The notes under the pieces were generated by a model. It was not told the DNA's origin and ran no database searches. It worked only from the letters and a program-made list of their open reading frames with translations. A stretch of 6,506 nucleotides of DNA from Flammeovirgaceae bacterium UBA2371 (GTDB taxonomy: Bacteria; Bacteroidota; Bacteroidia; Cytophagales; Cyclobacteriaceae), in contig DDTF01000013.1 of NCBI GenBank assembly GCA_002345965.1, forward strand, positions 11,417 through 17,922, written 5' to 3'. Shown in pieces: positions 1-4,066 of this stretch. Made by a program: the position numbers and the translations under genes. Position 1 is the first letter of the stretch. Each line of letters begins with the position of its first letter.

Positions 1-178
1 CCATCGCCTTTTTAATGTACTTATTGGTATCTGCTACCGTGCGGTGGACGGGCCAGGAGAGATAACGTGTTGCTTCCAACTTACTGGCATAAGCGTAAAA
101 AATTTCCTCAGCGTCTTCGTACCTTAGCTTTTGAATACGTAGCCTGTCCGTTTCCAGGCTATGGGGTAAATGCAACAT
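1..178 (-). CDS. GNAT-family N-acetyltransferase, N-terminal part (cut by window edge)
   Basis: The gene runs off the left edge, so only its first 59 codons are visible, starting from the ATG at 178. The peptide begins MLHLPHSLETDRLRIQKLRY, followed by EDAEEIFYAYA and then RYLSWPVHRTVADTNKYI. The pattern LETxRLxIxxLxxEDAEEIF and the later RYLSWPxHxxxxDT are typical of the beta1-alpha1-alpha2 start of RimJ/RimL-type acetyltransferases, which move an acetyl group from acetyl-CoA to protein N-termini, ribosomal proteins or small amines. The acetyl-CoA binding loop would lie beyond the edge, so activity and substrate cannot be judged. The reading frame is open for six codons above the ATG but has no other start codon of the ATG type, then hits TGA, which fixes the start. 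It is divergent from, and nearly touches, the small plus-strand gene. The family call is good; the substrate is unknown. Confidence 0.82.
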   Translation of the reverse strand, partial: MLHLPHSLETDRLRIQKLRYEDAEEIFYAYASKLEATRYLSWPVHRTVADTNKYIKKAM

Positions 179-184
179 AAACCT

Positions 185-427
185 ATGAGTGTCCAGTCAA
201 ATATCGTACACCAATATTTTAAAAAAGAGATTGAGGGGTCAAAAATTTTGGTGAAGGTGAATCCTGTGCATCTTACTGGTATGGAGATGATTGTGTATGC
301 AAACGGGCAACTGGACACCCGGCCCATTGAATTTGATGAGGCCATTTGGGAGGATCTTTCTACGGATGGGTTTGTGGAAGTGAGTGGTATGGAGTTCAAT
401 CTGCTGTTATCCGGATTGGCCAAATAG
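185..427 (+). CDS. Small hypothetical protein, 80 residues (85 if started at 170)
   Basis: I do not recognise this gene. An open frame of 80 codons from the ATG at 185 has a coding-like composition: MSVQSNIVHQYFKKEIEG, then a stretch with alternating hydrophobic residues (KILVKVNPVHLTGMEMIVYA), then an acidic half with EFDEAIWEDL and VEVSGMEFNLLLSGLAK. There is no signal peptide, membrane segment, cysteine or known catalytic motif, so a small soluble alpha/beta protein is the most that can be said. An in-frame ATG also exists at 170, directly after a TAA, but starting there would overlap the divergent acetyltransferase gene by 9 bp; the 185 start has an A-rich upstream stretch, leaves a 6 bp gap and is preferred. 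Its stop is 13 bp before the -33 box of the SRP RNA promoter. It could also be a false gene, though the codon pattern argues against that. Confidence 0.65.
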   Translation: MSVQSNIVHQYFKKEIEGSKILVKVNPVHLTGMEMIVYANGQLDTRPIEFDEAIWEDLSTDGFVEVSGMEFNLLLSGLAK

Positions 428-440
428 GAATTGATTTTGG

Positions 441-472
441 TTTGATGCTTTGATGCATATGACTTACCTTTG
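441..472 (+). promoter_or_regulatory. Bacteroidota housekeeping promoter of the SRP RNA gene
   Basis: A TTTG at 441-444 and a TACCTTTG at 465-472 match the -33 TTTG and -7 TAnnTTTG boxes known for the primary sigma factor of Bacteroidota, with 20 bp between them. Transcription would begin about 4-6 nt downstream, at roughly 476-478, which coincides with the first paired base of the SRP RNA. Confidence 0.8.
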
Positions 473-477
473 CGCCC

Positions 478-570
478 GGCAAATCGGCACGACCAGCTCC
501 TGCTGAACTCCCCCAGGACCGGAAGGTAGCAAGGGTAGGTAGTTGTAGCGGTGCGATGTTCGATTTGCCC
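478..570 (+). ncRNA. ffs: Signal recognition particle RNA (4.5S, small bacterial type)
   Basis: This is the RNA scaffold of the signal recognition particle; with the GTPase Ffh it binds signal sequences on ribosomes and delivers membrane and secreted proteins to FtsY at the inner membrane. The conserved Ffh-binding tip is clear: the GGAA tetraloop at 521-524 closed by ACC/GGT (518-520 with 525-527), flanked by AGGA on the 5' side and AGCA on the 3' side of the symmetric internal loop, then the C-run at 510-514 facing AGGG at 532-535. The ends form a perfect 9 bp helix, GGCAAATCG (478-486) with CGATTTGCC (561-569), extended by GCAC/GTGC (487-490 with 551-554) after a bulge. About 93 nt is the usual size for the small form without an Alu domain. 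A strong promoter lies just upstream and a T-run just downstream, so it is an independent gene. Open frames crossing it are not genes. Confidence 0.94.
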
Positions 571-576
571 TTTTTT
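561..576 (+). terminator. Probable 3' end signal of the SRP RNA (closing helix plus T-run)
   Basis: The 3' strand of the closing helix (561-569) is followed by C and six Ts (571-576). The long hairpin-like RNA ending in a U-run resembles an intrinsic terminator, although the stem is the whole RNA and not a short local hairpin. Confidence 0.5.
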
Positions 577-613
577 ATCTCCTCCCCCATCCTTCAAAAT
601 CCTGCTTTTCTGT

Positions 614-621
614 TAGTTTTG
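614..621 (+). promoter_or_regulatory. Probable -7 promoter element of the transaldolase gene
   Basis: TAGTTTTG fits the Bacteroidota -7 consensus TAnnTTTG and lies 38 bp before the ATG at 660, giving a predicted leader of about 30-35 nt. No good TTTG is present about 20 bp upstream, so the -33 half is weak. A separate promoter here is plausible because the SRP RNA gene ends about 40 bp earlier. Confidence 0.45.
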
Positions 622-659
622 TAACTACAATACTATCAACCACCACTACTTATCTCATT

Positions 660-1316
660 ATGAAATTCTTTATCGATACTGCCAATCTTCAAGAAATTAA
701 GGAAGCCTACGACCTTGGCGTACTGGATGGTGTAACCACCAATCCTTCGCTGATGGCCAAAGAGGGAATTGCCGGAGAAGACAATATAAAAGCGCATTAC
801 AAGGCCATCTGCGGAATTGTGGACAACAATGTAAGTGCAGAAGTAATTGCAACGGATTTTGAACACATTATCAAAGAGGGCAAAGAACTGGCCAAAATTG
901 ATGACAAAATCGTGGTTAAAGTACCGATGATCAAGGATGGCGTTAAGGCCATCAAAAAATTTACCAGTGATGGCATCCGCACCAACTGTACTTTGGTTTT
1001 CTCACCGGGTCAGGCGCTATTGGCAGCCAAGGCCGGTGCCAGTTATGTGTCACCGTTTATTGGACGTTTGGATGACATCTCACAGGATGGGTTGGATCTG
1101 ATCGCACAGCTCCGCCATATTTATGATAACTATGGCTATGAGACCGAAATTCTCGCTGCCAGCATTCGTCACACCATGCACCTGATCAAATGTGCTGAAA
1201 TCGGAGCCGATGTGGCCACCTGTCCTTTGAAAGTGATTATGGATTTACTGAAGCATCCACTCACCGACAGTGGGCTGGAGAAGTTTCTGGCGGATCATAA
1301 AAAGGCGAATGGTTGA
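660..1316 (+). CDS. fsa: Small transaldolase / fructose-6-phosphate aldolase family protein (TalC/MipB/FSA type)
   Basis: A 218-residue class I aldolase, the full length of the compact family. Landmarks: FIDTAN at 4-9, TTNPSL at 26-31, the Schiff-base lysine K87 in VVKVPM, NCT at 109-111, SPFIGRLDD at 131-139, and ILAASIR at 164-170. Such enzymes are cytosolic decamers that either move a dihydroxyacetone unit between sugar phosphates (pentose phosphate pathway) or cleave fructose 6-phosphate. Three positions favour transaldolase: F133 where E. coli FsaA has Tyr131, E61 where FsaA has Gln59, and an Asn at 109 as in larger transaldolases. The name fsa is the usual database label for the family; tal would describe the predicted activity better. 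The start ATG is the first in frame and places the first beta strand correctly. It has its own -7 box and is followed by a heptamer repeat and ftsE on the same strand, 73 bp away. Confidence 0.92.
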   Translation: MKFFIDTANLQEIKEAYDLGVLDGVTTNPSLMAKEGIAGEDNIKAHYKAICGIVDNNVSAEVIATDFEHIIKEGKELAKIDDKIVVKVPMIKDGVKAIKKFTSDGIRTNCTLVFSPGQALLAAKAGASYVSPFIGRLDDISQDGLDLIAQLRHIYDNYGYETEILAASIRHTMHLIKCAEIGADVATCPLKVIMDLLKHPLTDSGLEKFLADHKKANG

Positions 1317-1322
1317 GGTGTT

Positions 1323-1374
1323 AGGTTTCAGGTTTCAGGTTTTAGGTTTCAAGTTTCAGGTTTAGGTTTTAGGG
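1323..1374 (+). repeat. Intergenic heptamer tandem repeat, consensus AGGTTTC, about seven units
   Basis: Starting seven bases after the transaldolase stop, units run AGGTTTC, AGGTTTC, AGGTTTT, AGGTTTC, AAGTTTC, AGGTTT (one base short), AGGTTTT, then AGGG. The array fills most of the gap before ftsE (ATG at 1390). Several junctions read TAGGTTTC or TAGGTTTT (1322, 1343, 1363), one mismatch from the -7 promoter consensus TAnnTTTG. No local hairpin or terminator is seen, so the array may be neutral slippage DNA, a spacer, or part of the ftsE promoter region. Confidence 0.85.
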
Positions 1375-1389
1375 AAAATAAATTGTGCT

Positions 1390-2103
1390 ATGTTTTCGAC
1401 AGATCCCGTTGTACGAGTACAGGATGCCACCATTTTTCAGGATCACAATTCGGTACTGAACAACATCTCTTTTGAAATTGGCAAGGGTGAGTTTGTCTTT
1501 TTGGTAGGGCGCACAGGATCGGGAAAATCTTCCTTACTCAAGACACTTTATGGAGATCTTCCCTTGAGGTTGGGCGACACCCAGGTGGCAGGTTTTAACA
1601 TCCGGGAAATTAAACAACGTGAGGTACCCCTGCTCCGAAGGAAGATAGGCATCATTTTTCAGGATTTTCAGTTGTTTCCCGACCGGACGGTGGGAGAAAA
1701 TCTGAATTTTGTAATGAAGGCCACCGGGTGGAAGGAAGGTGCCAAAACCAAAAGCCGATTGGCGGAAGTGCTTATGCAAGTGGGATTAGGGTCGGTAGAG
1801 AAAAAAATGCCGCATCAGCTTTCGGGTGGAGAACAACAAAGGGTGGTAATTGCCAGGGCCTTGATCAATGAGCCCCTCATATTGATAGCCGATGAGCCTA
1901 CCGGAAATCTCGACCCGTCTGTTTCCAATGGCATCCTTAAACTATTTCAACAGATCAACAAAAGCGGCACCGCAGTATTGATGGCCACCCATAGTTACGG
2001 CCTCATCAAGAAATTTCCAGCCCGGGTGATCAAGTGTGAAAACGGCAAAATCTTCGATTCGGCCGTAGAGGAATTTGAATTAAAAAGTGACGAAGATTTT
2101 TAG
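1390..2103 (+). CDS. ftsE: Cell division ATP-binding protein FtsE
   Basis: A 237-residue ABC ATPase with a complete nucleotide-binding domain: Walker A GRTGSGKS at 40-47 (K46), Q-loop Q91 in IIFQDFQLF, signature LSGGEQQR at 144-151, Walker B LILIADE with catalytic E169, D-loop NLD at 173-175, and switch His H201. The segment LLKTLYGDLPLRLG after Walker A and the VPLLRRKIGIIFQDFQLFPDRTVGENL block are those of Bacteroidota FtsE. FtsE binds the membrane protein FtsX at the division site and uses ATP to switch on cell-wall hydrolases. No ftsX is in the window, so the partner must be encoded elsewhere. A related lipoprotein-type ABC ATPase (LolD/MacB-like) is the main alternative but fits less well. 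The ATG at 1390 is preceded by the heptamer repeat and an A-rich stretch; the only promoter-like matches lie in that repeat. The stop is 3 bp from the stop of the convergent gene, with no terminator visible. Confidence 0.88.
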   Translation: MFSTDPVVRVQDATIFQDHNSVLNNISFEIGKGEFVFLVGRTGSGKSSLLKTLYGDLPLRLGDTQVAGFNIREIKQREVPLLRRKIGIIFQDFQLFPDRTVGENLNFVMKATGWKEGAKTKSRLAEVLMQVGLGSVEKKMPHQLSGGEQQRVVIARALINEPLILIADEPTGNLDPSVSNGILKLFQQINKSGTAVLMATHSYGLIKKFPARVIKCENGKIFDSAVEEFELKSDEDF

Positions 2104-2106
2104 TGG

Positions 2107-2631
2107 TTAAACCGAAGCATCTCCCTGCTGTTTTCTTTTCTGGTCTTCCAGTTTTTTGATTTGCCTGTTTAAAAGATCTACGCGCACCAGCATGTTCAGT
2201 ATCAGGGCATCCCTCACTTTTTGGCTCGGGTTGTCTTTCAGCTGATCGCTCAGCACCTGGTACATGGCATCCAGTTTTTCAAAGTCCTGTGTAAACTGAT
2301 CTTCTTCAAACGTGCCGCCAAAGTCGTCAATCAGGGCCACCTTTTTGGCAATCTCATCGCTGTAGAAAGATTCCACATCTTCGAATTCGCCTTGCAGTTG
2401 TTTTGCTACCTTTTTTTCTACCGGGCTATCCATGTTTTTCACGAATAAAAAGGCTGAAAGGCCTGTCAGAAAAATGGCTGCTGCGCGCCAGAGGGTGACG
2501 GAATTCCAGAGCGACACCACTTTGGATTGCGGTAGTTGATCTGCAATGGCCTGCCACACCTTGTGCCGTGGTGTTTTGTCATCCAGGGCTTCGCGATTTT
2601 GATCTACGAATTTTTTTAGTGCATCTTTCAT
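2107..2631 (-). CDS. Probable membrane-bound anti-sigma factor (one transmembrane segment)
   Basis: A 174-residue protein encoded 31 nt behind the ECF sigma gene. It begins MKDALKKFVDQNREALDDKT, a charged cytosolic region of about 45 residues, followed by one hydrophobic segment (about residues 48-64, WRAAAIFLTGLSAFLFV) and a charged, mostly helical C-terminal region of about 110 residues ending in a probable coiled coil (LLNRQIKKLEDQKRKQQ). The layout, cytosolic helix then single span then envelope domain, together with the position behind the sigma gene, suggests it holds the sigma factor inactive at the inner membrane. The HxxxCxxC motif of zinc-binding anti-sigma factors is absent, so the fold is not shown by sequence alone. 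A longer reading from a TTG at 2652 exists, but the ATG at 2631, preceded by ACGGAG, is the better start. The stop faces that of ftsE. The sigma link is inferred from context. Confidence 0.72.
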   Translation of the reverse strand: MKDALKKFVDQNREALDDKTPRHKVWQAIADQLPQSKVVSLWNSVTLWRAAAIFLTGLSAFLFVKNMDSPVEKKVAKQLQGEFEDVESFYSDEIAKKVALIDDFGGTFEEDQFTQDFEKLDAMYQVLSDQLKDNPSQKVRDALILNMLVRVDLLNRQIKKLEDQKRKQQGDASV

Positions 2632-2662
2632 CTCCGTTCTATTTTGTAACAACTTCTTTTTT

Positions 2663-3223
2663 TTATGAGGTGGACCGCTGCGCCAGCGGTTCTTCCAGGA
2701 GCTCCCTCAGTTTTTTTTTCGATCTGTTAAATTGCGATTTTGAAGTAGATTCTGTAATCCCCAATATTTCGGCAATTTCACCGTGATCGTATCCTTCCAG
2801 AAGATACAGCGACAACACCATTCTGTATCCGTCCGGCAGTTGATCAATGGCGTTTCTCACTTGCTCTACGGTGAAAGGGAAGTCGGTAAACTGGTCCTCT
2901 TCTTCTGACAATTCTATATTGCCCTCTTCAGGGAAGCGGTCCATTCTTTTTCTCTTCACTGCATTGATGGCCTTGTTCACCACGATGCGTTTCAGCCAGG
3001 CGCCAAAGGCAGCTTCCTGTCTGTAGTTTTTCAAATTCCTGAAGGCACTGATGAAGCCTTCCTGCAGCACATCTTCCGCTTCATCCTCATCGTGCACGAT
3101 TCTGTACGCCACGTTGAACATGCTGCGGCTGTACAGTTTGTAGAGGTCATAATACGCCTCTCTGTCTCCTTGGAGGCACTTTTCAATAATTTTTAAATGA
3201 ATATGTTCAGTATGGGCCCCCAA
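2663..3223 (-). CDS. ECF-type RNA polymerase sigma factor (sigma-70 family, RpoE-like)
   Basis: About 186 residues with the two domains of ECF sigma factors. Region 2 spans roughly 24-92: YYDLYKLYSRSMFNVAYRI, the DEAEDVLQEGFISAF helix that contacts core polymerase, and the FGAWLKRIVVNKAIN segment that recognises the -10 DNA. Region 4 spans about 118-175: IDQLPDGYRMVLSLYLLEGYDHGEIAEILGI and the recognition helix ESTSKSQFNRSKKKL that reads the -35 DNA. The region 1.1 and 3 domains of housekeeping sigma factors are missing, as expected. No ATG precedes residue 35, which is inside region 2; the frame above 3223 contains no ATG or GTG, so a TTG at 3223 is the most likely start. The final lysine codons form a nine-A tract (2711-2719). 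The gene follows the TPR gene by 50 nt and precedes the presumed anti-sigma gene by 31 nt, implying co-expression. The regulon cannot be read from this window. Confidence 0.9.
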   Translation of the reverse strand: MGAHTEHIHLKIIEKCLQGDREAYYDLYKLYSRSMFNVAYRIVHDEDEAEDVLQEGFISAFRNLKNYRQEAAFGAWLKRIVVNKAINAVKRKRMDRFPEEGNIELSEEEDQFTDFPFTVEQVRNAIDQLPDGYRMVLSLYLLEGYDHGEIAEILGITESTSKSQFNRSKKKLRELLEEPLAQRSTS

Positions 3224-3239
3224 ACAAGTTACAGCGCTT

Positions 3240-3252
3240 GACCAAAGACCAA
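3240..3252 (-). repeat. Short direct repeat GACCAA-A-GACCAA just before the sigma gene
   Basis: On the plus strand GACCAA occurs twice with one base between (3240-3245, 3247-3252), read TTGGTC-T-TTGGTC on the coding strand. It lies 17-29 bp ahead of the proposed sigma start, between the TPR stop and the sigma gene, where a regulator or promoter -33 element could sit. No function is shown. Confidence 0.35.
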
Positions 3253-3273
3253 TCCCGACAGAAAAGGTTGCAC

Positions 3274-4065
3274 CTAACCTTTTGTTTTGTTCAACTCAGC
3301 AAGATTGGTAATGGCCGGTTTAAAATCGGGTGCTTTTTTAATGATGTCCTGAAAAATTTGCTTTGCTGCTGCCTTATCGCCTTTCTCCTGCAGGATGAGT
3401 CCTTTCAAATTCAAAACGGCCAATTCCATTGGAAAATCTTTCTGGTTGTTGTCCTTGTCATTGAAGCCAATCTCATACGTAGCTGCATCCGGCTTACCCA
3501 AAAGGATATTTACATTCGTCAAGGCCTCCTCATAACGCTTGAGGTCGAACTGCATGAATGCAATTTTGTACAACGTCAACGTGCTGTTGGACAGCAGGTA
3601 AAGCGACTCATAATTTTGAAGAGACCGGTCCAGAATACCCAATGCTTCAAAGGAAGCGGCAGACAGTTCCAGGTAGTCCAGGTTCTTGGGATTGCGCGCC
3701 AGCAGTTCCTGACTCACCAGTGTAGCCGATGCAAACTGGCGGTTTTCATAATAAAAATAACCGAGGTTGAAAATCAATGAATCTGTTTCCGGATTGATGG
3801 CGATCAAGTCGTACAAGGCATCTTTGGCTACCTGCGCATCATTCCACCGGGAGGCCAGTGCATATTTTTTATAATAATGCCTCACCATTGGGTCGATGGT
3901 CGGGGTTTTTGGTTCCTCAGGAGGTGGCTGTGTCACTACTTCTTCTTTCACCGGAACCGCTTCCTTGGTTTGTTTTTTCTTTTGCGCGCTGGTTTCCACT
4001 ACCATTGCCAGGCCAATCAACGACAGCATTGCAATTTTTATAAGTCTCATCATACGGTTATCCAT
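3274..4065 (-). CDS. Secreted TPR-repeat protein
   Basis: A 263-residue protein. An N-terminal signal peptide is visible (positive MDNRMMRLIK, hydrophobic IAMLSLIGLAMVV, probable cleavage after ETSA around residue 27), so it is exported to the periplasm or envelope. A charged, proline-containing linker follows (about 29-58, with QPPPEEPKTP). The rest is helical repeats of tetratricopeptide type, about five: near 66-95 (ending AINPETD), 96-128 (LGYFYYENRQFASA, ending ARNPKN), 129-161, 162-193 (LKRYEEALTN), and 217-250 (LNLKGLILQEKGDKAAAKQIF, ending KKAPDF). TPRs mediate protein contacts; no catalytic domain is present. Its ATG lies 1 nt after the cca stop, so translation is probably coupled, and the sigma gene follows. 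It may be an envelope scaffold or sensor helper of the sigma system, but that is inference from position. There is no lipobox cysteine. Confidence 0.87.
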   Translation of the reverse strand: MDNRMMRLIKIAMLSLIGLAMVVETSAQKKKQTKEAVPVKEEVVTQPPPEEPKTPTIDPMVRHYYKKYALASRWNDAQVAKDALYDLIAINPETDSLIFNLGYFYYENRQFASATLVSQELLARNPKNLDYLELSAASFEALGILDRSLQNYESLYLLSNSTLTLYKIAFMQFDLKRYEEALTNVNILLGKPDAATYEIGFNDKDNNQKDFPMELAVLNLKGLILQEKGDKAAAKQIFQDIIKKAPDFKPAITNLAELNKTKG

Positions 4066-4066
4066 T

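Noticed and set aside
125..133. TAGCTTTTG as a -7 box for the small plus-strand gene
   Set aside because: It has one base too many between TA and TTTG, no -33 TTTG at the right distance, and lies inside the acetyltransferase coding region.
124..597. Minus-strand open frame of 157 codons covering the small gene and SRP RNA
   Set aside because: It crosses a structural RNA and a coding-like plus-strand gene, with a low-complexity Ser/Cys/Tyr-rich translation.
1323..1374. Telomere-like or CRISPR-like reading of the heptamer array
   Set aside because: Units are only 7 bp, imperfect and without spacers; the similarity to TTTAGGG-type telomeres is superficial in a bacterial intergenic region.
2632..2652. 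Longer anti-sigma reading starting at TTG 2652
   Set aside because: The first codon is TTG, the extra seven residues are not protein-like, and an ATG with an ACGGAG upstream lies at 2631.
3238..3780. Plus-strand open frame of 180 codons opposite the TPR gene
   Set aside because: Antisense to a convincing TPR protein; Gln/Cys/Phe-rich translation with no motif or promoter.
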